A stretch of 64,000 nucleotides of DNA from Owenia fusiformis (lineage: Eukaryota; Annelida; Polychaeta; Sabellida; Oweniidae), in assembly GCA_903813345.2 (NCBI GenBank), contig CAIIXF020000003.1, forward strand, positions 31,414,651 to 31,478,650, in the 5' to 3' direction. The position numbers and the translations under genes are program-made. The notes under the pieces were generated by a model. The model saw nothing but the letters and a program-made list of their open reading frames with translations, had not been told where the DNA came from and did no database searches. Shown piece by piece: positions 24,793-35,121 of this stretch; the stretch's first letter is position 1; each line of letters starts with the position of its first letter.

Positions 24793-24960
24793 GTATCAAG
24801 TAAATCGTCAAAATCATGATTCGTTTTTGCCCAAGTTTCACAGATATTTATAATGTCATATGATTTGAAACGTTCAAGTAGTTCCCCTTTATTTGTATGT
24901 TGTGATAGACCATGTGCATTCCATTGTAATATAGTCAATATTGTTTGGTTTGTTTGTTTC
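24793..24960 (-). pseudogene. LINE endonuclease, N-terminal fragment
   Basis: Translation of the minus strand gives a typical start of the APE-like endonuclease domain, with QWNAHGLS (substrate-proximal Asn) and ICETWA (catalytic Glu region). The frame runs into the LTR at 24792, where the target duplication GTAT begins. The first Met is not resolved. It is the 5' end of the coding region at 14124-16969. Confidence 0.8.
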
Positions 24961-24995
24961 GGGCCTTGGCCATGTCCCTATCTGTTTTTATTCAA

Positions 24996-25376
24996 CTTGA
25001 TAACTTAAACTGTGTGCGAACTGAATGAACGTAGCTACAACGTTCTACGGTCTGTTTACGAACTTCATGGACTTTCCCGGACGGGGAATGTGATTTAGAA
25101 TTTTGAATCGATTCAAAATTCGATGGTGACCATACCGTTCTGTAATCAGGTCATGATGACCTTCTAGATTAAGGGACGCGTTATACGACGTTGCACACCG
25201 ACGTGGTGCGACCTGAACGCACTGCGAATGAGATGGACGTATTGAAGACTGTTTATGAACGAAGTAGCTAATTATTTTAGACATATTTCCCGACCACAGC
25301 CAGATTGAGCCCGTTTTACGACGTTTTCGTAGGACTGGCAAGAACGGGTAAGAACTAGTTTGGTGTGATAGGGGGG
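24996..25376. mobile_element. Palindromic MITE of the CTATCACACC family, left end missing
   Basis: The right terminus AACTAGTTTGGTGTGATAGG matches the family end. The interior (TTTGAATCGATTCAAA palindrome, CATACCGTTCTGTAATCAGG) is nearly the same as the complete copy at 33150-33566. The left terminal repeat is absent; the LINE 5' end abuts at about 24996. The 98-residue frame across it is not a gene. Confidence 0.75.
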
Positions 25377-25462
25377 TTAGGCACGTGTAACCTCACAGTG
25401 CCTGGAACGGATACTTGGGTAACGGAAACTGTTTGGAACGGACACGTTCGTCGTGGGAGTCC

Positions 25463-25468
25463 TTTATT
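25463..25468 (-). promoter_or_regulatory. Polyadenylation signal of the membrane-protein gene
   Basis: The plus-strand TTTATT is AATAAA on the minus strand, about 86 bases past the TAA stop at 25554-25556, a plausible position for 3' end processing. Confidence 0.6.
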
Positions 25469-26897
25469 GCACATCTTGTGACATATCATTACACCGAGCA
25501 GTCCTTAAAATTACAGTTTGGTTCGTAATTATTTTGTCCTTCTAGTCGTACTTTTAGGCCATTGCCACATTATCAGAGCCCATTTGGGTCTTAACCTTTT
25601 CTAGCATGGTCGTTAAATCGTCCATGTTAGTACCGAAATTCGTTCTTTGCTTTAACATCGCTGGCTGTCGTCTGTACATAACAGGTAGAATAACTATGAC
25701 ACATATAGCGATGAACAGAATTATCCCCAAAGTGATTGTGATTGTTCTTAAGATGGCCTTTTCATGATCATTTATGATGGCCTTTGCTGTAGTGTTTGTC
25801 ATGTTGGATGCGCCAGTTGCTTGAGTGATTGCAGATGAAATTGTTGATGTTGATACACCGGCCTGAGTTCTGGTAGCTGACGATGTTGTCGTGTTGAAAG
25901 TACTAGTTGCCTCAGTGATTGCAGATGAAATCGTTGATACTTCGGCCTCTGTTCTGGTAGTAGAAGATGTTGTCGTGTTTAATTTAATAGTTTCAGTGAT
26001 TGCAGTTGAAATTATCGATGTTGATGCTTCGGTTCTTGGAACAGATGTCATTTTTGTTGGTGCCGTCGTTGGGGATGCTTCGTGATAAAAGAGTGCATAA
26101 ATATCATATCCCGGAGCAGCCCTGTTTGCCAATTTTAAATCATATTCACCGTTTCCAACAGGATTACAATATCTCAGATCACAATTCACAAACCGCGTCT
26201 CCCCATTACTATAGTAGTTGATGACATTGGCTCCATTTATACAGGCATATAACATACATTGTCTCAAGTCCCTAACCTGGTAAGTCTCAACTGATCGATT
26301 GCACGTCGACATAAAGCATTGGAAATAAAGTCTTTTTATAACGAATAAGGAAGAGTTGCAGACTGGAGTTCCTGGGAAGGGCTGAATGAGCCACTCAGAG
26401 TGAGTTTCTTCATCTAAACAAACATCATGCTCAAACCTGTATTCCCATCCAGTTCCTTCGTAGTTACTGGGACATGTATAGGCCACGGAAGAATTACTTG
26501 AGTTAGATAAATATGTCACAATATTAGAGCCAGCTTTACAGAATACCTCTTCAACGGAGCCTTGTCCACAAAGAGGTGTGTTAAAACAGACTGGTCCAAA
26601 TGGAAGTCGTACTGGTACCGTTTCCAACTGTCTGTAAATGTCGCAATGTAAGGCAAGATGAGAAAGGCTATAGATCATTACTTGTTCAGTCGAATTGCCA
26701 ATGTTAAAAAAGTAATCATCGAACTCCCAATTACAATACCTCGTGTCACACAACTTTGGTAATTCATTTGGATAAAAGTTGATAACATTTGCCATGTTGT
26801 TACACGCAGTAGACATGCATTCACGCAGGTCAGTAACATTCGTTATACTCATAGTTGTGCATCGAGAGAGGAATGATAATGGAAACCATCTTCTCAT

Positions 26898-28629
26898 CAG
26901 GCCCGTAAGACACTTTTTTCCAAGGGGGGTGCGGTTTTTAGCTTACTAAAGAAAATATAAAATTGTCATTTTTTTTGCCGCGTAAATCAAATCGCGTAAG
27001 ACAGAGGCGGGGGGGGGGGGGGGTCAGTTACTCCCTATATTGGTTTGGAATTAACAAATGCAACTTCCAAACGTTCCAATTGTTTTGTGGGGGGTGTGAG
27101 GAGTGGTCCACTCCCCCTAGAAAATTTTACAGTTTTGAGATGCTATTTGGTGCTTTCTGGGCACTTTCAAAGTGTAAGTTTCTAAGTAGTACGCCACCAC
27201 CACAAGAATAAGAGTTGAGTGATCAAAAAACTGAGCATTCAGGGGGTCTGGGGGTTCTCCCCCAGGAAAATTTTGAAATTTGCTTGTATTTGGAGCAAAT
27301 TTGCAACCATCTGGTACGCCTGTGCGTTATGATCCAATAAGAATTTTTTTCAAATTCTTTTGGGGTTGTCAAAGAGGATGAGAGGGTGAAGTGGGGCGGG
27401 GTGCCAGTAGGGGAGCAAGGGGTTGTCCCCCAGAAACATTGACCATATCAAGATGCTATTTGATGATGTCTGGGAACTTAAAAAATGTCTGAGACAATAC
27501 ATGAGATTCAGAATATTTATTTTGTTTTGTGGGGGATGTGAGGGGTGGCTAACTCTCCTTGAAAATTTTACAATTTAAAGATGATATTTGGTGCTTCTGG
27601 GCACTTTTAAAGGTATTAGTCAATAAAAACATTGAAAAACAATCACAATTTTTTCAAATTTTGGGGGTGTCAAAGGGGAGGAGGGGTGTCAGAGGGGGAG
27701 GTGGGGCTGGGGTGCCAGAGGGGAAGCAAGTGTTTGTCCCCCATATCAAAATTTACAATATCAAGGTGCTATTTGATGAAGTTTGGGCACTTTAAAAGTG
27801 TCTGTGCCTAAAAGCGCATATTTCCCAAGAAAATTTTACAATTTTAAGATGCTATTTGGTGCTTTCTGGGCACTTTCAAAATTGTATGAGTCAATAAAAA
27901 AATTTGAAAAATCTCAAGTTTTTTTGGGGGGAGGGGGGTGTTAAGGGGGGGGGGGGCTGCCAGAGGGGGAGGTGGAATGGGGATGCCAGAAGGCGAGTAA
28001 GTGTTAGTCTTCCAGAATCATTAACTTTATCAAGGAGCTATTTGATGATGTCTGGGCAATTTAAAAGTGTCTGAGACAATACATAAAACAAATTCAGAAC
28101 TTTTCCATTGTTTTGTTTGGGGTGTGGTCCCCTCCCCCTAAAAAATTTTACAATTTTACGACGCTATTTGGTGCTTTCTGGGCATTTTCAAATTGTATGA
28201 GTCAATTAAAGATTTTGAGAAAATCACATTTTTTTGGATGGGGGGGGGTCAAGGGAGGCGCCAGAGGGGGGGGGGGGTTATGCAAGTGCAAGATGCAAGA
28301 GGGGGAGCAAGTCCCCCAGAAACACTAACTATATCAAGGAGCTATTTGATGATGTCTGGGCACTTTAAAAGTGTCTGAGACAAAACACTAAAATAAAAAC
28401 TTTTTCATTGTTTTGTGGGGTGTGTGAGGGGCGGCCAATACCCCTAGAAAATTTTACAATTTTAAGATGCTATTTGGTGCTTTCTGGGTACTTTCAAAGT
28501 GTATGAGTCAATGAAAAAAAATTACAAAAAAAATAATTTTTCTAATTTTTTTTTTCATATTTATTTTGGGGGGTAACAAAGGGGGGTGCGGTCGCACCCA
28601 TCGCACCCCCCCCCCATCTGACGGCCCTG
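26898..28629. mobile_element. G-rich TIR element inserted in a coding exon (copy 1)
   Basis: The left end is CAGGCCCGTAAGA and the right end is the inverted TCTGACGGCCCTG (two mismatches in 13). The element is flanked by CTCAT on both sides (26893-26897 and 28630-28634). The interior holds tandem units of roughly 300 bp, each with long G runs, a CCCCCTAGAAAATTTTACAA phrase, GATGCTATTTGGTGCTTTCT, and a related GAGCTATTTGATGATGTCTG segment. There is no transposase. A second copy lies at 36340-39066 and a short relative at about 44188. The ends suggest a cut-and-paste non-autonomous element; the superfamily is unresolved. Confidence 0.85.
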
Positions 28630-29779
28630 CTCATGAAATAGGAACTATGGCACTTTGGTATATACGGATGAGGTCGTGCAGAAATATGTCCCTTCACATC
28701 TTCATCCATTACCCAGTCATAGTTCCAGTTAGTGCCATTCACATTCGACTCGCATTTATATATTCCACAAAAATTTGTGTTATTTCCCCGATAGTTGTGT
28801 TGTATTACATTTCCTCCAAGTTCACACGCCTTTGCAAAACATAACTGACTCGTGTTGTATACAGCTTCAGTTATATCAAGCGCTGGGCATGATGGGTTCC
28901 CATACAGAATATCTTGCCGCCTCGTTGCTGGTATGTAGTCACCATGGTAACAGTCACCTGAAGTACCCATATTTAATTGAGAAACAAAAATAAGCTTTTC
29001 AAAATAAGACATATTAGCGCAAAGAAAAAAGGTGCATTGTCCTTATCAATCATATATATTCTTTCTATTATTATCATACCAAACATCCAGAGGTTTATTG
29101 TATGTATACTTTGACCAAATGGAGAGAATTTCAAAACATTTCGATAATATGGTAAAAAGTTAGAAAGGATGGAATAGAACAACTCCCAGAATTGTGAGTG
29201 TGACGTTTTACCATAAATTGACATAATAAATATGGGAAATCCAAGATTCCAGCTACGTACTCAATAAGGGGATCTTGTGATCGAGATGAAATCAAACTGT
29301 TAGTTAAGTTAGGAGGAATACCCCGTTTTAAAAAGGTTTCAATCCAAAAAAACTTCGTGAAAAATATCAGTTATTAGAAAAAAATAACAGTCTGATTAAT
29401 GATACCATTTTGTGATGGAAGTTGAGGTAATATCCTTCAGATTCAGATTCAGAAGTTCCTTTTCAGTTCAAAATTAGGGGTAGGGGTGACATATATGACA
29501 ATAAACTTCAAATTGTAAAATAATTACAACCCTTAGCCTTTCTCAATCAAGCATAAATATGGTATACATCCTACACTTAGCTATTCATATCAAAATTTAT
29601 GTCAGATGAGACCTGTGTAATATAAAAATGTGTATCTTGAGCAAAATGGTTACATCCTATTCTTAATTTCACTGCTACTTAAGGGGTAAATCATCTAAAA
29701 ATCGTGTTTTAGGCTGGTTTTGGGCTTACCATACTTTTCTGTCAGTGTGTTAATGTTTATTTCAAACCTGTTAGTTATG

Positions 29780-32036
29780 ACCAGTTTGAGACGGACTTTT
29801 AAAAGAAAACATACGGTACCTAGAGGATATTCTTGAATATTCTAAGAAAAAGTGCATTCCAGGCATTATTTGCATGGTCGATTTTTTTAAAGCCTACGAT
29901 AGTGTTGAATTCGAGTATATAGAACATGTGTTGAGACTTTTTAATTTCGGGGACACACTAATTAAATGGGTAAAATTATTCTATACAGATATAAAGAGTT
30001 GTGTTTTGAATAATAATAGATCAACTGGCTGGTTCGATATTAAAAGATCATGTAGGCAGGGGGACCCCTTGAGTTGTTTGACATTTATCTTAGTGATAGA
30101 AGTTCTGGCAATTAGAATTAGACAAGATCAGACTATTAAAGGGATCCGCTTGGGAAATAATGAGCAAAAGATCGAGTTATTTGCTGACGATACAACACTG
30201 ACAGTAGATAGCAAAGAATCTCTTAAACTGGCTTAAACATTTTTGATGAATTTAAAGATATTTCTGGATTATGTATTAACAAAGAAAAGACAGAATGTAT
30301 GTATATTGGTTCAGAAAGATCTAAAACTGAGGATAAGTTATACGGTTTAAAATGGGTTAAAGATCCAAGTAAATTTCTGGGAATTTGTGTCTCATATAAT
30401 AAGAAATCAAATGATTTTGTTAACTTTGAGAAGAAATTAGACTCGCTTCAAAAAGTATTGAAAATGTGGTCAAGAAGAAATTTAACTTTATATGGTCGAG
30501 TTCTGATAATCAAAACGCTTGGTATTTCTAAACTGGTATATTCCATGTCAATGACAAATACCCCAAATGATATATTAACAAAGGCACAACAGATAATTTA
30601 TTCATTCCTATGGGGTGGAAAAACGGAAAAGGTTAAGAGACGAACTTTAATTGGTGATTACGACGAGGGTGGTCTAAGAATGATTGACATGTTTTCAATG
30701 GAAAAAGCACTTAAACTGATATGGCTAAAAAGATTAATCGAACCTCGACAAAGTCATTGGAAATATATTCCAGAATTGTACTTTAAACCGCTTGGGGGAA
30801 TTAAGTTCTTTATACAATGTAATTTTGATATTAAAACAATAGCCCACGACGTGCCAGAATTTTACTCAAATATTTTACAAATTTACTCTGATATAAGGAA
30901 TATGCAAGCTCCAAGAACTAGTTCTGAAGTTAAAAGTGAAATACTCTGGAATAATAGATTTGTCCTAATTAATAACAAAGAGGTCATAAATAAGCATCTT
31001 ATGGATAATGGGGTCGTTTACGTAAATGACCTCCTAAATGACCAGGGACATTTTTTACAGTATTATGATTTTAAGGCAAAATACAACGTACAAATTAATT
31101 TTATTGATTATTATGCTATAATATCAGCTGTACCGAAGGAGTGGAAACGTTTATTGAAGCGAGACTTAACTTCAGTTTTTGAACCGAGCCTACAAACGGA
31201 TCTTGTGCATTTAACACTTGGCGAAAAACCAGTGTCATTGAATGGTTTAACAGTGAAGTCAATTCAAAAAATATTAAATAGAAACAAATATTTGGAACCA
31301 CTATATAAAAATGAACATGATCGTGAGTTAGGAAGAATAGATTATTTTAAAATGGCTTATAGCTGCACGAAACAAAATAAAATTCGACAACTTCAATTTA
31401 AGATTCTACATGGTATTTGTACCACAAATGCTTACTTAACGCAGATTGGAATTAAACAGGATGCTAGATGTAGTTACTGTCCATTAAGAGACACTTTAAA
31501 GCACAAGTTTTGGGAATGTAGGCGGGTTCAGATTTTTTTGAAAGCTATTAAAGAGAATTTGGGGAAATTATTCAATGTAAATCTTAATTTTTATTAGAAA
31601 TGAACAATACAACTTCTGAACTATTTATTTGGCGCATCGCACAACAAATAACAAGTAACAAATACAAACAATGACCGATAAAAAGATGGGGATTATACAG
31701 GATCCAACCTTCTTCCCCTAGGATAGATGTAAGATGTAAGATGATATGGTGTTCGGAAGATCTGTAAATAATGAAAACACTTTGCTAAACAGGCTATCAC
31801 TAGCAATCAAATATTATATATATGCAAAACAATTTAATGAGGTAAATCCCAACTTGGACGTGACTCAATTTGAAAATACCATGTTTATGTATATACCAGA
31901 ACTTCTGGGTATGACTGTTGCGAATGTCTGAATGAATGGAGGTGGTGTGAAAGTGGTTTAATATTTTATCATTGCCTTGTTTAATGTATTATTTTATGTT
32001 TGATTCAATAAAAAAAAGAAGAAAAAAAAGAAAAAG
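29780..32036 (+). mobile_element. 5'-truncated L1/Tx1-like LINE in an intron
   Basis: A LINE fragment starts inside the reverse transcriptase (VDFFKAYDSVEFEY) and ends in an A-rich tail at about 32005-32036 after AATAAA. It lies opposite in orientation to the host gene, between its exons at 28957 and 32359. The endonuclease and ORF1 are absent, as in typical incomplete reverse transcription. Confidence 0.85.
29790..31931 (+). pseudogene. LINE reverse transcriptase and zinc-binding C-terminus, frameshifted
   Basis: Reverse transcriptase motifs MVDFFKAYDS, SCRQGDPLSC and the catalytic LFADDTTL box are followed by a frameshift near 30236-30299. The frame then resumes with WVKDPSKFLGI, a thumb-like region, SFLWGG..KRRTL and GGLRMIDM. 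The zinc-binding domain of RT follows (LHGICTTNAYL, CSYCPLRDTLKHKFWEC). A further break after 31597 separates the last segment (LLNRLSLAIKYYIYAKQFNE, to 31931). Blocks such as FLWGG and the C-terminal knuckle are typical of the L1/Tx1 group. Dead copy. Confidence 0.82.
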
Positions 32037-32757
32037 TCACATTAGTGAGTTTGTGAAACAATGTTTTTAACCATTGCTAACTTTTTTACATTATTCTCAT
32101 CTATTTTTTTAAAAAAATTTCCACCATGATTAGTTATTTACAATATTTACCCCATATGCCTCCAAGAGTTTGGTAATATTATACAAAATATTGTTATGAC
32201 TGATCAAGGACCATGTACCTTGTTTGTCCAAAAATAAGGATTAGATCTTAAGTTTAGTTTTGGCATATTATGTTGATCACTCTTACATGTACGTAAATAG
32301 AGTAATAGTAAATAATTTTTATCTATAGTTTGTTGTTTACTCTCGAACAACATCTTACCTGGACATGTTGGGTATGTAGCAGAAGCAAAAGCGAGATAAG
32401 CTCCGTGCAAAACAAAGAAAAATACTAGCTCCAGAGTAAAATGGTTAGTGTGAACCTTGAATGAAGAAAAAACAAGGTTGAACTTAGACACCCGCGTATC
32501 AGAGCCGAAAATAAATTCAGTGGTGTATTGATAATTGCCAATGATATAATAATTAGGGATGAAAGCACGTTATGTCAACAGTCTAATTGATAGTGCAAAC
32601 ACATTCATTATACTTTACATTCATAATGTATTCAATAGCTTTTGTTTGTCACCTGCATTTAAAAGTAGGTTTAAATTAAGAAAACAAAGATCTTAGAGCT
32701 CGAACACAAGCAGTTTCTCCATTTTGTTATTTTGATGTTATTCAAAAGTAACTAGTA

Positions 32758-33149
32758 ACCCTACTATCACACCAAACTAGTTCTCACTACGTTCTCGAAA
32801 ACGGGCTTCAACTGTGTACGAACGGACTGGACCTACTAAGAACCGTTTGGGATCTATTTAGAAACGTCATCGAACGTTCTCGGACGGGTAGGTCCTCTAG
32901 AACCTAGACAATGCTCAAAATGTTCTCGTGGTCGTCACGTTCTGCAATTAGAACGAGTGACAACGTACAAACCACGACCTGGACGTACTACGAACGGAAC
33001 CGTCGTACTTCAATCCTACTAGGGACGTTTTAACAACGAGTTGAACTGTCTGAGGACGTGTTGAGAACGAGGTAGAACTAATTGCAAACGGGTTTAAACT
33101 GATTAAGAACGTATTTAACACTGCTTATGAACGAGTTAGCAAAAATATA
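32758..33149. mobile_element. CTATCACACC-family MITE, right end missing
   Basis: It begins CCCTACTATCACACCAAACT, the family terminus, and continues with the usual ACGAACGG-rich interior. No closing terminal repeat is present before the next copy starts at about 33150. Confidence 0.65.
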
Positions 33150-33566
33150 GCTATCACACCAAACAAGTTGCCACTGTGTTCTTCAAAACTGGTTTTAAAC
33201 TGTGTGCGAACGGAATGAACATAGCTGCAACTTTCTAAGGTCTATTTACGAACTTTATGATCGTTCTCAGACGGGAATGTGATTTTAGAACTTTGAATCG
33301 ATTCAAAATTCGATGGCGACCATACCGTTCTGTAATCAGGTCATGTTGACCTTCTAGACTAAGGGACGCGTTCTACTACATTGCACACCGACGTGGTGCG
33401 ACCTGAACGAACTGCGACGAACGAGATGGACGTATTGAAGACTGTTTAAGAACGAAGAAGCTAATTATTTCAGACATATTTCCCGACCAAAGCCAGATTG
33501 AGCCCGTTTTACGACGTTTTCGTAGGACTGGCAAGAACGGGTAAGAACTAGTTTGATGTGATAGTG
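33150..33566. mobile_element. CTATCACACC-family MITE, complete copy
   Basis: Terminal inverted repeats CTATCACACCAAAC (left) and GTTTGATGTGATAG (right) bound about 415 bp of non-coding DNA. Its central palindrome TTTGAATCGATTCAAA and flanks match the truncated copy at 24996-25376. Confidence 0.75.
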
Positions 33567-33635
33567 GGGTTAGGGAACTTCATCATAGTATGTCCAGGTT
33601 GTATGTACTGAATGAGCAATAAAACGCTAACGTAT

Positions 33636-33721
33636 TAAAACGGACCCGTCCTGTTATAGAAGGTGTTACTATAATTAAATGGTAGCGTTAAAATACCGAA
33701 CGTGACCTCTGGTTCGTTACA
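33636..33721 (-). repeat. 3' LTR of the miniature element (86 bp)
   Basis: Same sequence as 35036-35121 apart from a G-to-A change at the second base of the plus-strand end. It is directly followed by the CCCCCCTTTT complement of the purine tract. Confidence 0.88.
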
Positions 33722-34039
33722 TCAACCCCCCTTTTGAAAACCTGACCTACCACGGTCAGATGCCACTTTAACTTCACAAAGTTAGAAATGACAAAAAATG
33801 GAATGGAGACCCATAATGGCCGTTACATAAAAATAAAAATGTCCAGCAGAAGTCTGGACTCACAAATAGTACCATACATAAAAAGGTTCATACAATATAA
33901 ATACAGGTATATAAAAATGTTGTTAAAGCTTGGCTGTAAAACTGCAAAAATGAAAATATAAAATGTCTCTGTATCACTGTCTCAGATATTGGTTGAAGTT
34001 TAACAAATGTCACTAGTTGATTACACATCACATATAAGT

Positions 34040-34798
34040 CTATCTGAATGGCTTCCAAGCCGCTGCTTGGACCTCTTCTCTTGTGGGAGGGGTGAGTTGT
34101 GACTCTTGGAGATTCAGGTCAAATGTCGGACTTGACCCTATCTCCAAGGTGAGTCTCTTCTCTGCTACGTCCGAGTATTTATCGTCCTTGATGGGTGAAA
34201 TCCCAAACTCTTTTTGGAGTCTGGTTTCTAGCGACAACCTCTTTCTGGGGATAATGTATTTTGATCTTTTGATGTTCTGCGCCACCGTTAGAATCGCTTT
34301 CCTCTTCTTAGGTGGTTTTGGTGGTGGTGGAAATGGCTCCTCGTGAGGGGGTGTAACCTCGCCCGGCATGGCTGGTTCCGGCTCAGGGGACGGTGAGCGG
34401 GGACGCTCTGCTGGAGATTGATCTCCTTTAGATACGATCTTGAGACCCCAATCATCCAGTAGTCCTTGTAGAGAAGCTATCACATTTTCTCTACAGGCGG
34501 TCCCTATTGCAGTTTCAAGGGCCTGTAACTCCCCGGGTGCCATGGACTGGATGGCTTGAGTTATGATGGGGTGACACAGGGACGGTGTTGTCGCGCGTGA
34601 CGCAACCAATCCCTCCTCGGAAGTCACTGTTGCCGCGGGTGGTGCTGGCTCCTTCGGGGGACGTGGGATGCAGTCTTCGAGACGCAGGGATGGCATTGTC
34701 GCGTGTGACGCAACCAATCCCTCCTCTGATGTCGCTGTTGCCGCGGGTGGCGCTGGCTTCTTCAGGGGTCTCGCAAGGACAGTCTGGGACGCAGTCAT
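34040..34798 (-). CDS. Second ORF of the miniature LTR element, Pro-rich, unrecognised
   Basis: The frame is 252 aa with an internal duplication near the N-terminus: the phrase PPAATATSEEGLVAS and a variant recur about 33 residues apart. A helical segment (GELQALETAIGTACRENVIA), a Pro-rich stretch (PPPPKPPKKRK) and a basic region follow. It may be gag-like by position but has no zinc knuckle or known capsid motif. Its ATG overlaps the stop of the preceding frame as ATGA. Confidence 0.55.
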   Translation of the reverse strand: MTASQTVLARPLKKPAPPAATATSEEGLVASHATMPSLRLEDCIPRPPKEPAPPAATVTSEEGLVASRATTPSLCHPIITQAIQSMAPGELQALETAIGTACRENVIASLQGLLDDWGLKIVSKGDQSPAERPRSPSPEPEPAMPGEVTPPHEEPFPPPPKPPKKRKAILTVAQNIKRSKYIIPRKRLSLETRLQKEFGISPIKDDKYSDVAEKRLTLEIGSSPTFDLNLQESQLTPPTREEVQAAAWKPFR

Positions 34799-34974
34799 AG
34801 ATTGGTGGGGGAGGGGGGTGTTCCTAGGTCGACGTCGTACTTCGGCGTGTTCAACGTAGGAGACATCATGGCCGGGGATAACGGGATGTCTACAATCTGC
34901 TTCCAGAAATCTGCTGCCGTCTCGTCATCCTTGGTGGGTTCTATTCCAACGATGTAGTTCATTTCCTGTGTGGA
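34795..34974 (-). CDS. First ORF of the miniature LTR element, short
   Basis: Starting from the first Met beyond the primer site (MNYIVGIEPTKDDE), the frame encodes about 59 residues and ends in PTNL with a TGA that overlaps the next ATG. The frame is open upstream through the LTR, but that part is not likely coding. No family is recognised. Confidence 0.4.
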   Translation of the reverse strand, partial: STQEMNYIVGIEPTKDDETAADFWKQIVDIPLSPAMMSPTLNTPKYDVDLGTPPSPTNL

Positions 34975-35015
34975 TAACACTTTTGTATACTGTAACGAAC
35001 CAGAGGTCACGTTGG

Positions 35016-35034
35016 TATCCCACCGCTGCCACCA
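35016..35034 (-). other. tRNA-Leu primer-binding site of the miniature element
   Basis: The plus strand reads TATCCCACCGCTGCCACCA, one base from the LTR. It differs from the site in the large LTR element (22796-22814) only at the first base. Shared primer use suggests dependence on the same or a related helper (inference). Confidence 0.8.
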
Positions 35035-35035
35035 C

Positions 35036-35121
35036 TGAAACGGACCCGTCCTGTTATAGAAGGTGTTACTATAATTAAATGGTAGCGTTAAAATACCGAA
35101 CGTGACCTCTGGTTCGTTACA
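35036..35121 (-). repeat. 5' LTR of the miniature element (86 bp)
   Basis: The plus-strand sequence starts TGAAACGGACCCGTCC and ends GGTTCGTTACA. It matches 33636-33721 at all but one position. Confidence 0.88.

Larger units (their letters stand above)
13580..24995 (-). mobile_element. Non-LTR retrotransposon (LINE), nearly full length, split by an LTR element
   Basis: Read on the minus strand, an apurinic-type endonuclease start lies at about 24793-24920 (motif QWNAHGLS, then NICETWA). The LTR element at 16970-24792 follows, and then the rest of the endonuclease, reverse transcriptase and a Cys/His C-terminus down to about 13646. The 3' end is an ATT-rich microsatellite (13582-13600), not a long poly(A). 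Without the LTR insertion and one target-duplication copy the element is about 3.6 kb, and the insertion (7,827 bp) is divisible by three, so both halves remain in one frame. One frameshift occurs in an A7 tract near 14151. No ORF1 was recognised and I do not assign a clade. Confidence 0.88.
25554..32455 (-). pseudogene. Cys-rich, mucin-stalk type I membrane protein gene, main exon disrupted by a transposon
   Basis: Coding exons: 32359-32455 (hydrophobic, signal-peptide-like, ending in YPTCP; upstream start not found), then one long exon from 28957 to 25554 broken by an element at 26898-28629. The splice phases match (phase 1). The ectodomain has four related Cys-rich units with a C..C....NVI..Y....C...YC pattern (ACELGGNVI, ACNNMANVI, FCKAGSNIV, ACINGANVI). 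These are vaguely like PAN/apple modules, but I do not recognise the family. After them come a Thr/Ser-rich stalk with repeated TEA/TSS segments, a transmembrane helix (ITLGIILFIAICVIVILPV) and a short cytoplasmic tail ending in TAA at 25554. The inserted element plus one target duplicate is 1,737 bp, a multiple of three, so the host frame resumes intact. Unless the element is spliced out, the product is truncated. Confidence 0.72.
33636..35121 (-). mobile_element. Miniature LTR retroelement with 86-bp LTRs
   Basis: The element is 1,486 bp. Short direct repeats at 33636-33721 and 35036-35121 are identical except for one terminal base (TA in place of TG on the left copy). A GTAT target duplication flanks it (33632-33635 and 35122-35125). 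Beside the right LTR the plus strand reads TATCCCACCGCTGCCACCA, a tRNA-Leu primer site; beside the left LTR the minus strand has an AAAAGGGGG purine tract. Orientation is therefore minus. The interior encodes two small overlapping frames and no recognisable pol domain. It fits the TRIM/TR-GAG concept of very short non-autonomous LTR elements. Confidence 0.85.

Noticed and set aside
26963-28378. Plus-strand Gly-rich frames in the G-rich element
   Set aside because: They translate G-run tandem repeats (repeated FWALSK-like phrases) and are not conserved as a protein.
32456-32491. Translation start just upstream of the hydrophobic exon
   Set aside because: The open frame there begins with GTG, not ATG, and a pyrimidine-rich acceptor ending CATTCAAG fits an exon start at 32455; the true first exon was not found.
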